The notes below the pieces were generated by a model that did not search any database, was not told where the DNA came from, and saw only the letters and a program-made list of their open reading frames with translations. From positions 1 to 29,076 of IMG/VR virus record IMGVR_UViG_3300043595_000071: a DNA stretch of 29,076 bases. One strand, written 5' to 3'. This document shows, one piece after another, positions 13,723 to 19,871 of the stretch. A program made the translations under genes and the position numbers. Positions within the stretch are counted from its first letter, which is position 1. Every line of letters starts with the position of its first letter. Source of the stretch: a virus.

Positions 13723-14451
13723 ATGAGCCTCAGAAACCGCAGGGAATGCAGCAGCAAGACGGCCAGCAAGTGCACACTGCTAGCAGCCGGTGTAATCATG
13801 GGGTTGGCCGCTTTCGGCGCCGAGCCTTCGCCAGAGGATGATAGATCTAGGCGAATTAGGGAGGACTACAAGGAGGCCCTAGGCGCGGCGGATGTCGCTG
13901 AGCCCGCGAAGAGCCATGAATCGCAGCTTGAAAGGCACCGCAAGGAAAGAGCAGATGGCAACGCGTATGCCGCACAGATCCGCGAGCAGTACGACAGGTC
14001 CAAGGGGGTTACGCCAGAGTTCGAGCCGGAAATATGCGACGGGCATCCAGTCGGCACACCGGCGCGTGCCGACTGTCTGGCTGAAGTCGAGCGGCTAACC
14101 GCCGCGATTATTGCGGGGAGGCGCGACACCAACTTCGCCACCATGACGCGGGTAAACAAGGAAGTTAACGACTTCTACGCTCGCACGCCTGGCACACAGC
14201 AGTACAAGACCGCTCAGCTCATCCGAAAGGAACAGGCTGCAATCGAGACGGCCAAGGCGAAGTGCGGCAAGGATTATCAGCGGATTTCGGTTGGAATGTC
14301 CTTCAAGCGTGTCAAGGAGTGCATGGGTCGCGCCTTCCAAAAACGAAGCGAGCAGCTTATGCCCGACGGCACCGTCCTCAAGAGCTACCAGACCCGCGGG
14401 GGCTACGTCCACGTGCTGGGCGACAAAGTTGTCCGGGTAGATTCTTTTTAG
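13723..14451 (+). CDS. Exported protein co-transcribed with the repressor, SmpA/OmlA-like C-terminus
   Basis: The 242-residue product starts one base after the repressor stop with GGAG six bases upstream, so it is translated from the same message. Residues 12-33 (SKTASKCTLLAAGVIMGLAAFGAEP) look like a signal peptide, so the protein is probably periplasmic or envelope-bound. A long charged helical region follows. The last 55 residues (ISVGMSFKRVKECMGRAFQKRS ... GGYVHVLGDKVVRVDSF) resemble the SmpA/OmlA (BamE-like) pattern GMxxxxVxxxxG...V.F..gkV. It is in lambda's rexAB position, expressed in the lysogen, so superinfection exclusion or lysogenic conversion is a fair inference, not a demonstrated one. 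Confidence 0.78.
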   Translation: MSLRNRRECSSKTASKCTLLAAGVIMGLAAFGAEPSPEDDRSRRIREDYKEALGAADVAEPAKSHESQLERHRKERADGNAYAAQIREQYDRSKGVTPEFEPEICDGHPVGTPARADCLAEVERLTAAIIAGRRDTNFATMTRVNKEVNDFYARTPGTQQYKTAQLIRKEQAAIETAKAKCGKDYQRISVGMSFKRVKECMGRAFQKRSEQLMPDGTVLKSYQTRGGYVHVLGDKVVRVDSF

Positions 14452-14494
14452 CCTCCCATTCGGAAGGGGTTACCGCCTCTCCATCCCCGACCAG

Positions 14495-14519
14495 ACCCGG
14501 CTCAGCAGCCGGGTTTTTT
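14495..14519 (+). terminator. Rho-independent terminator after the repressor operon
   Basis: ACCCGGCT (14495-14502) pairs with AGCCGGGT (14507-14514) around the loop CAGC, followed directly by TTTTTT. It lies 44 bases after the exported-protein stop and before the rightward promoter, so it ends the repressor operon. Confidence 0.92.
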
Positions 14520-14582
14520 ATTCTCGGAGCACCGGCCGATTCCGATTTTGATCGCGCTGCGGAAAAACCTGACACTAAAATA

Positions 14583-14597
14583 ACAACCAATAGTTGT
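14583..14597. promoter_or_regulatory. Operator O3 (ACAACCAATAGTTGT)
   Basis: Matches the same operator form as O1 and O2. It abuts the -35 element of the rightward promoter. Its centre (14590) is exactly 24 bp from that of O4, close to the spacing of lambda operators. Confidence 0.8.
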
Positions 14598-14624
14598 TGA
14601 CAGTCGACAACCTGTAGTTGTAAT
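14597..14624 (+). promoter_or_regulatory. Rightward early promoter (PL-like) overlapping operators
   Basis: TTGACA (14597-14602) and TGTAAT (14619-14624) are 16 bases apart. The surrounding sequence is nearly the same as the leftward promoter (both run GTTGTTGAC ... GTTGTAATTT). The start of transcription would be near 14631, about 25 bases before the first rightward gene. Confidence 0.82.
14607..14621. promoter_or_regulatory. Operator O4 (ACAACCTGTAGTTGT)
   Basis: Fourth copy of the operator, placed over the spacer and -10 side of the rightward promoter. Bound repressor here would exclude RNA polymerase. Confidence 0.8.
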
Positions 14625-14656
14625 TTTCGTTCCATCGCCTCACCGATGGAACGCAA

Positions 14657-14947
14657 ATGACCGACCCGACCACTGCCTCGATCCCCACTCCCAAGCCAGA
14701 CGGCCAGGACGCCGTCCTGCTGGTTCACGCTATGACCACCGACACCGGTCGGATGGTGGCTACCGCAAAGGGACTGAGCAGGCGTGACCTGTTCGCAGCG
14801 ATTGCCATGCACGCGATCGTGACGAAGCACGGCGTCGTTAATCCTGAGGAAACCGATGCCGATAAGAATCCGCGGATTGCAGCGGTTGCGGTCTCGATAG
14901 CCGACGAACTGATCGCCGATCTCAGCAAAGCGCCGGTGCAGTCATGA
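14657..14947 (+). CDS. First gene of rightward early arm, uncharacterised
   Basis: A 96-residue protein starts about 25 bases after the predicted transcript start, without a strong ribosome-binding site. It is soluble and mostly helical: AVLLVHAMTTDTGRMVATAKGLSRRDLFAAIAMHAIV, then NPRIAAVAVSIADELIADLSK. I do not recognise a family. As the first gene under PL-like control it holds the place of lambda N, but it is not arginine-rich and has no visible antiterminator motif. Confidence 0.72.
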   Translation: MTDPTTASIPTPKPDGQDAVLLVHAMTTDTGRMVATAKGLSRRDLFAAIAMHAIVTKHGVVNPEETDADKNPRIAAVAVSIADELIADLSKAPVQS

Positions 14948-15798
14948 GCACCCAGCACCCCGCAGCAGTTCTGTTCCCGACCTCGGACGAACTCGAGTCC
15001 GCCGACCAGGAGTCCGCCTCACTCGACGCACAGATCGCCTTCATCGACCAGGCACTGTCTGCGCTGTCGGGCCCTCAAGGCTCACGCCCCGTCGCCTTGC
15101 TGAGCACGATTCGCCGCACGCACATCGTGCAGCTGGCCTGGGTCGATACCGCCGACCGGTTCGTGCGCAAGGACAACATCTCCTACGTTGGTACCGACTT
15201 GAGCGCCGCGCTGAATGAGCAGCTACGTTTGCGCCGACTGCACGAGTGCGAAGCGCGATCTGTCCAAGAGCCGAAGCGCGATCCCGAGGCGGCAGCTCAG
15301 CTCGCCCGCGTGCTGATGCTACTGGTGTGCGTCGCCTCTCTATTCGGGATGAGCGGCTGCGTGAGCACCAGCGTCGACGGCCCGCGCGCCTTCGAATTCG
15401 CCACGACTGAGGCCCGCAACACCCAGGTCGCGCTCACCGGGCTGATGGCCCTCGATACCGCGCAGACCGCCAGCTTCGGCAATTGCTTCCGCGAGGCCAA
15501 CCCGCTTGCCGTTGCTGTCTACGGCACGGACCGCCCCAGCCCCAAGCAAGTGTTGATCACCAACACCGTCTACATCGCCGCGCACTGGGCTGCCGCGAGC
15601 TATCTCGACCGCAAGGCCGAGGCGCCGATCGACCTCTCGCTCACCGCCGAGCAGGACATGGCACGCCGTGGTCGATGGAGATTCATGCGCGGGCTGTATC
15701 AGTTCCTGACCGCGTTCGGCCACGGCGCCGCCGTGATCAACAATCAGCTCGAGGGCATCCGGCCGTTTTCCACGCCGAAGTGTGGAGCGCAGTCATGA
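14944..15798 (+). CDS. Membrane-anchored protein with internal lipobox-like segment
   Basis: The 284-residue frame begins with ATGA overlap. Residues 1-118 form a soluble domain (TSDELESADQESASLDAQIA, RRTHIVQLAWVDTADRFVRK). Residues 122-139 are hydrophobic and end in GMSGC, a lipobox-like site. The C-terminal part (ALTGLMALDTAQTASFG, ANPLAVAVYG, NTVYIAAHWAAASYLDRK, FLTAFGHGAAVINNQ) has weak hydrophobic helices resembling small integral proteins seen in phages and hosts. It may be a single inner-membrane protein with a cytoplasmic N-domain. Alternatively, a separate lipoprotein of about 160 residues may start internally at ATG 15316 or GTG 15310. No strong internal ribosome-binding site was seen. 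Confidence 0.7.
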   Translation: MSTQHPAAVLFPTSDELESADQESASLDAQIAFIDQALSALSGPQGSRPVALLSTIRRTHIVQLAWVDTADRFVRKDNISYVGTDLSAALNEQLRLRRLHECEARSVQEPKRDPEAAAQLARVLMLLVCVASLFGMSGCVSTSVDGPRAFEFATTEARNTQVALTGLMALDTAQTASFGNCFREANPLAVAVYGTDRPSPKQVLITNTVYIAAHWAAASYLDRKAEAPIDLSLTAEQDMARRGRWRFMRGLYQFLTAFGHGAAVINNQLEGIRPFSTPKCGAQS

Positions 15799-16010
15799 AC
15801 CGCCGCACGCTGATCCTGATTCTCCTGCTGTCCGCGGCCTGCATCGGACTTGGCGTCTCATTCGGCGCGCAGGTGTTCGGCTGCAACCAAGACGAATTCG
15901 GCGCCGATCACACTTTCTTCAAGGCCAGTGACTGCTTTCAGTCCCGCGGCACGGATGGCTCGGTGTTCCTGGAGTGTCGCCGCGTCGTCACTGTAGGCGG
16001 TGCCAAATGA
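15795..16010 (+). CDS. Small protein with N-terminal membrane/signal segment
   Basis: ATG 15795 overlaps the preceding stop (ATGA). The 71-residue product begins NRRTLILILLLSAACIGLGVSFGAQVFG, a basic start followed by a hydrophobic segment that could be a signal anchor or a signal peptide. A short cysteine-containing domain follows, with Cys in GCNQ, DCFQ and ECRR. The family is unknown. It is probably located in the envelope. Confidence 0.68.
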   Translation: MNRRTLILILLLSAACIGLGVSFGAQVFGCNQDEFGADHTFFKASDCFQSRGTDGSVFLECRRVVTVGGAK

Positions 16011-16357
16011 GCAGCCAGCAACGCCCCTGGCTCCTGACAGCCCTGCGCGGTACCGAGCGCATCACGGTCGGCCAGTTCGACACGGTTGCTGCAGCGAACG
16101 GCGCCGGCTCGTATCAGATGATCGACAGCCTGCCCCGCGTCGAGCTGAACCCCGAGTTCGCCAGCGCCTTCCCGCTGACGATCAAAGTCGCATACACCCG
16201 CAGCGGTCACCGTGGGATGGCCCTCAGCCAATACAACATCCACAGCGGCTGCGAGCAGTGGGTGTCGCAGATCTTCTGCGGACCGTTTGCCTTTCGTGAC
16301 GTCGCCCTGCTGCGCAACGAAATCGAGGCCGAGCTCGCCATCGGAGCTTCAGCATGA
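16007..16357 (+). CDS. Uncharacterised phage protein
   Basis: A 116-residue soluble protein, coupled by ATGA at both ends. The sequence has strand-like segments (ERITVGQFDTVAAANGAGSYQ, PLTIKVAYTRSGHRGMALSQYN) and a C-terminal helix FRDVALLRNEIEAELAIG. There are cysteines in GCEQ and FCGP but no clear metal site. I do not recognise it. Confidence 0.68.
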   Translation: MSSQQRPWLLTALRGTERITVGQFDTVAAANGAGSYQMIDSLPRVELNPEFASAFPLTIKVAYTRSGHRGMALSQYNIHSGCEQWVSQIFCGPFAFRDVALLRNEIEAELAIGASA

Positions 16358-16794
16358 CCGACATCCTCAACGCCTGCCCCGTGTGCGGCAACCAGAGCGG
16401 TCACTGTCGCCACACCACCGAGGGCCAGGTCACCACGCAGCGCCCGTCACAGCGAGCTGTGGCAGCGCTACTGGGCACGCTGCCGAGGCTGAGCGCTGAG
16501 GATGTCAGCGATCCGTACGTGGCGCGTGCTGGCACCGTCGGCCAGGATCCGGCTCTTGTTCCAGCCCGCCAGCAGCCCGACACCGCTCCTGTTCGTCTCC
16601 CGGTGTCGGCTGCTGCGGGCGGCACGGTCGGCAAGCGCAACAACCAGCTCTACGACCCGAAGTGCCGCGAGCTCGCCGAGTACTTCGCCAGCGATCGCGA
16701 GCTGAGCGACGAACGGCTCGATGAACTGGCGCAGTGCATCCAGGACACTGTTGAGATGACGTTGGGTCTTTGGGAGAGCGAGGGCCAGTCATGA
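16354..16794 (+). CDS. Uncharacterised protein with N-terminal CPVC knuckle
   Basis: The 146-residue product begins ILNACPVCGNQSGHCRHTTEGQ; Cys8, Cys11 and Cys18 with a His could bind zinc. A proline/alanine-rich, probably disordered middle (about 40-95) leads to a helical C-terminus, ELAEYFASDRELSDERLDELAQCIQDTVEM. It could be an adaptor binding DNA or protein. No family is recognised. Confidence 0.66.
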   Translation: MTDILNACPVCGNQSGHCRHTTEGQVTTQRPSQRAVAALLGTLPRLSAEDVSDPYVARAGTVGQDPALVPARQQPDTAPVRLPVSAAAGGTVGKRNNQLYDPKCRELAEYFASDRELSDERLDELAQCIQDTVEMTLGLWESEGQS

Positions 16795-17000
16795 AAGTCA
16801 GGCTCGAGCTCACCGTCGACGCCCGTCTCGCAGCAGACATCCGCGTCTTTTATGCAAAGGCCATGCAGGGCAGCGAGCAGGCTGCTTGCTTGCACCCGAT
16901 GACGATGGCCTTTCTATCGACACTACCCAAGCAGATCGATGAGCGCGCTGAAGTCGTCGCCGCCAAGATCGCCGCCGGTCACCTGGACGTCGAGCGATGA
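16791..17000 (+). CDS. Small uncharacterised phage protein
   Basis: ATG 16791 shares ATGA with the preceding stop and gives 69 residues. The sequence (KVRLELTVDARLAADIRVFYAKAM ... ERAEVVAAKIAAGHLDVER) suggests a strand-helix-helix fold. The function is unknown. Confidence 0.65.
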   Translation: MKVRLELTVDARLAADIRVFYAKAMQGSEQAACLHPMTMAFLSTLPKQIDERAEVVAAKIAAGHLDVER

Positions 17001-17269
17001 GCCGCAAGCACGACACCCAACTGCAGGCTCTGCTCTGTGAGATGGATCCACAGATGCTGCTCGGGCTACACGCCGGCATCTCACTGTGCATCAAGCGAAT
17101 GATCGAGGACGGTCCCAACAAGGGATCGCCTGGCCACGCGTTACTGCTGGCCGAGCGCAGTTCACTGCTGCGTTTGCTCGATCGAGAGATCACGGCCCGA
17201 AAGATCGGCCACGGCTCGGCAGCTGCCGAGATGCGCGCCGCTGAGATCTCAGCAATGGAGCGTGCGTAA
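16997..17269 (+). CDS. Small helical phage protein
   Basis: A 90-residue, largely helical protein (TQLQALLCEMDPQMLLGLHAGISLCIKRM ... ERSSLLRLLDREITARKIG), coupled by ATGA upstream and by a one-base TAATG overlap downstream. No known motif is visible. Confidence 0.65.
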   Translation: MSRKHDTQLQALLCEMDPQMLLGLHAGISLCIKRMIEDGPNKGSPGHALLLAERSSLLRLLDREITARKIGHGSAAAEMRAAEISAMERA

Positions 17270-17451
17270 TGGCAATCGGGTTCGCTGCCGGACTGCAGAT
17301 CATCTTCCTCGCGCTGAAGATATTCGCTGTCATCACCTGGTCGTGGGTGTGGGTGCTTGCCCCGCTGTGGCTCAGCCTGCTGCTGTACGCGATCGGGGTG
17401 CTCCTGGTGGCGCTCGGCGTACGAGTCGGGCCCGAGGACTACGAGCCATGA
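17269..17451 (+). CDS. Small two-helix membrane protein
   Basis: The 60-residue product has two hydrophobic segments, about residues 3-23 (GFAAGLQIIFLALKIFAVITW) and 27-50 (WVLAPLWLSLLLYAIGVLLVAL), with an acidic C-terminus (GPEDYEP). It is likely an inner-membrane protein. Its size would suit a holin, but its location in the early arm argues against lysis, and no endolysin is nearby. Confidence 0.68.
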   Translation: MAIGFAAGLQIIFLALKIFAVITWSWVWVLAPLWLSLLLYAIGVLLVALGVRVGPEDYEP

Positions 17452-17558
17452 GCCGGTTCAACCCGAGCGCCTCGAGCTGGATCGTCACGCTGCCGCTGCG
17501 TCGACGTCGCTCGGTGATGCGGTGGATCTTCGATGTTGTCTTTCGCGGCCGCTCATAA
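17448..17558 (+). CDS. 36-residue basic small protein
   Basis: ATG 17448 shares ATGA with the membrane gene's stop, and the frame ends TAA at 17558. The product (SRFNPSASSWIVTLPLRRRRSVMRWIFDVVFRGRS) is strongly basic with an amphipathic end, and might sit at the membrane. It is supported mainly by the coupling. Confidence 0.5.
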   Translation: MSRFNPSASSWIVTLPLRRRRSVMRWIFDVVFRGRS

Positions 17559-17580
17559 AACCAACAGGAGTCACGGACCC

Positions 17581-17715
17581 ATGATGCTCAGCATTCCGAC
17601 AGGTATTGACTTGCGCGCGCCGGCGGAGAAACGCGCCGGGTTCAAGAACATGTTCAGGCGCTTCGATGCGATTCACTTCATGCGGCGCGCTGGCATTCGG
17701 GTGTTGGCGGACTGA
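17581..17715 (+). CDS. 44-residue small phage protein
   Basis: It begins ATGATG at 17581 with AGGAG about eight to eleven bases upstream, and its stop overlaps the next ATG by one base (TGATG). The product includes IPTGIDLRAPAEKRAGFKNM and ends FMRRAGIRVLAD. No family is known. The good ribosome-binding site and coupling to the nuclease gene support it. Confidence 0.55.
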   Translation: MMLSIPTGIDLRAPAEKRAGFKNMFRRFDAIHFMRRAGIRVLAD

Positions 17716-18572
17716 TGAGCACGCAACTCAATCTGCCGGTCGTCGCGATCATCCCGGGCATGCCCTGGGACGAGTATCTCGCCCTCGATGCGCTCAACGC
17801 CTCGAAGCTGAAAGTGATGGCCCACTCGGCGAAGCACTACCGGCACAACATAGATCACGGCAAGGAAAGCGACATCCTCTCACTCGGCAAGGCGGCCCAC
17901 TGCGCGGTGCTCGAGCCTGAGCGGTTCCAGACTGACTTTGCAGTGTGGCGGCGACGGGCTGACAACGGAAACATGGCACCGCGTAAAGGCCAGTACTGGG
18001 ATGCCTTCGAGGCCGAGAACCGCGGCAAGATCCTGATCACCGAGAACGACGAGACCGACGCGCTGACCATGCAGTCTGCGATCCGCAGCGATGCCAGTGC
18101 CATGAAATATCTGGCAGCCGCCGGTCAGCCCGAGGTGACCATGCGCTGGATGCTCGGTCGCCGGCCATGCAAAGCGCGTGTCGACTGGCTCACTGGACGC
18201 GTCCTTGTTGGAATGAAGAGCGCTGCCGATGTTCGAAGGCGCGAGTTCTCTAATGCAGCGGCCCGACTTGGATATCACCTTTCCTGGAGTTACTACGCTG
18301 ATGGATACGAAGCGATCATCGGCCACCCACCGGAAAAGATGATAGAGATCGTGGTCGAAAAAAGCCCTCCTCACGACGTGGTAGTCCATGTAATACCGGA
18401 TCGAGTACTGGAGGTTGGTAGGCAGGAATACCTCGAACTGATTGACTCGCTGGACGGATGCGAGAAACGCGGTTTCTGGCCCGGAGTCGGCGGTGGTAGC
18501 GAGGTGGAATTTGACCTTCCAAGTTACAAGTACGAGGACAGCGACCTTTCTTCGACTGGGATACAGTGGTGA
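17715..18572 (+). CDS. RecE-like PD-(D/E)XK exonuclease homologue, active site altered
   Basis: The 285-residue protein matches the RecE/exonuclease VIII-like family (PDDEXK), which makes 3' single-stranded ends for phage recombination. Family features are SKLKVMAHSAKHYR (about 30-43), LGKAAHCAVLEPERF with His62 (57-71), and CKARVDW with Asp157. The expected D/E-X-K acid is missing: the segment reads VLVGMKSA, so Gly166 stands where Asp should be, with Lys168 kept. The downstream YHxQxxxY motif reads YHLSWSYY (187-194), with Ser in place of Gln. Activity is therefore doubtful. It is located, as lambda exo is, in the integrase arm. Its stop overlaps HNH-like copy C. Confidence 0.82.
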   Translation: MSTQLNLPVVAIIPGMPWDEYLALDALNASKLKVMAHSAKHYRHNIDHGKESDILSLGKAAHCAVLEPERFQTDFAVWRRRADNGNMAPRKGQYWDAFEAENRGKILITENDETDALTMQSAIRSDASAMKYLAAAGQPEVTMRWMLGRRPCKARVDWLTGRVLVGMKSAADVRRREFSNAAARLGYHLSWSYYADGYEAIIGHPPEKMIEIVVEKSPPHDVVVHVIPDRVLEVGRQEYLELIDSLDGCEKRGFWPGVGGGSEVEFDLPSYKYEDSDLSSTGIQW

Positions 18573-19015
18573 AGCCTTGCAACTTCAAGCATGGTTGCTC
18601 AAAGAGAATGGGCAATACTCCCGAGTACCGGGCCTGGTGCGCTATGCGCGATCGTTGTTACTGCAAGTCAAGTTCTTGCTATAGATACTACGGATACCGA
18701 GGAATTGCTGTTTGCGATCGCTGGGATAGCTTTGTGAATTTCTTTGAGGATATGGGCCCCAAGCCGTCTCCAGCTCATTCTCTTGACAGGATAGACAACC
18801 GCGGCAACTACGAGCCTCAGAACTGCCGATGGGCTACGCGTATTCAGCAAGCAAGAAACAAGCGCAAAAGTCCGATGCTCACTCTAGGCGGCGTTACTCT
18901 TCATGTGCTTGAGTGGTCAGTTCGACTTGGTTTAAGCATCAACACAATCCGGATGAGAATGCGGACAGAGACCGACTCATCCAGGATCCTTCGAAAGTCT
19001 ATGCGCGCGAGATAG
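18569..19015 (+). CDS. HNH-like endonuclease family protein with C-terminal HTH (copy C)
   Basis: GTG 18569 shares GTGA with the nuclease stop; an in-frame GTG at 18566 is an alternative. The product has 148 residues. It carries the family core PEYRAWCAMRDRC...YGYRGIAVCDRWDSF and SLDRIDNRGNYEPQNCRWATR (about 18-95), then a short HTH, GVTLHVLEWSVRLGLSINTIRMRM. Local base composition is clearly more AT-rich than the neighbours, suggesting recent acquisition. It sits directly behind the degenerate RecE-like gene, whose changes could be linked to the insertion (speculative). Confidence 0.72.
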   Translation: MKPCNFKHGCSKRMGNTPEYRAWCAMRDRCYCKSSSCYRYYGYRGIAVCDRWDSFVNFFEDMGPKPSPAHSLDRIDNRGNYEPQNCRWATRIQQARNKRKSPMLTLGGVTLHVLEWSVRLGLSINTIRMRMRTETDSSRILRKSMRAR

Positions 19016-19019
19016 GGTC

Positions 19020-19871
19020 ATGGCACAACAAGATCAGCAACAACCCAAGAAGACATTCGCCCCGCCCGTCAGCATCGGCGAAATGTTCCCGACCGAGCAC
19101 ATCAAGTGCGCCGACCTACGTGGCCAGTCCCGTACCTACACGATCAAACAAGTCGTGAAGCAGGAGGTCGAGGGCGATAAGGGCATCAAGGTGCGCGGGG
19201 TCATCAAGTTCCAGGAGACCGACCAGTCCCTGGTGATGAACCGGACCAACGCGACCTTGCTGATGACGATGTTCGGAGCCAACCCGCAGGAGTGGGCCGG
19301 CAAGAAGGTCACGCTCGATCCGTCCACTACCAAGTTTGGCCCCGAGACCGTGGAGTGCATCCGCATCGGTGGCTCACCAGACATCGACCGTGACATGCGC
19401 GCGGCCGTGAAGCTCCCCAAGCGCAGCCCCGTGAACTACACCCTCCGCTGCACCCGCCAGTACGCGCCAACACTGGCTGACTTCGAGTCGTGCAAGGAGC
19501 TGGCCGAATTCGAGGGACTCGATAGGCGGCGCATCGAGTACTGGAAAAAGATCCCGACCGCTCACAAGGAGCCCATTAAGGCCGCCGCGCTGGCCTGCAA
19601 GGAGCGATTGGAGAGCGAAGCAGAACAAGCCGCCAAACAAGCCGCCGCCGCTCAGCAGGAGGCGCAGGCAGAGCAACAGGCCGATGCGACAGGCGAGGAC
19701 GAGCCGTTCGATGCTGAGAAGGCGCTCGCCGATCTAACTACGCCCGCCGACCGAGACGCCCTCGAGGCCACCTGGTCAGATGTGGTCGACCACTTTGATG
19801 CCATGGGCCAGGAAATCCCCGTGCCCTATGACGCCGCCTATCAACTATCCAAGGAGCAGTTCGCCGAATGA
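19020..19871 (+). CDS. Phage protein of the recombination region
   Basis: The 283-residue product begins four bases after HNH copy C. The N-terminal half (SIGEMFPTEHIKCADLRGQSRTYTIKQV ... RGVIKFQETDQSLVMNRTNATLLMTMFGANPQEWAGKKVTLDP) matches a conserved but unnamed phage family found next to recombination genes. It is rich in beta strands and could be an OB-like domain. The middle is helical, and residues about 205-225 are a Gln/Ala-rich coiled segment. A role with the exonuclease and the coiled-coil protein downstream is inferred from position. No recombinase of RecT or Bet type is recognisable. Confidence 0.75.
   Translation: MAQQDQQQPKKTFAPPVSIGEMFPTEHIKCADLRGQSRTYTIKQVVKQEVEGDKGIKVRGVIKFQETDQSLVMNRTNATLLMTMFGANPQEWAGKKVTLDPSTTKFGPETVECIRIGGSPDIDRDMRAAVKLPKRSPVNYTLRCTRQYAPTLADFESCKELAEFEGLDRRRIEYWKKIPTAHKEPIKAAALACKERLESEAEQAAKQAAAAQQEAQAEQQADATGEDEPFDAEKALADLTTPADRDALEATWSDVVDHFDAMGQEIPVPYDAAYQLSKEQFAE

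Noticed and set aside
17269-17451. Two-helix membrane protein as a holin
   Set aside because: It is in the early recombination/accessory arm, with no endolysin or spanin in the window; size and hydrophobicity alone do not justify the name.
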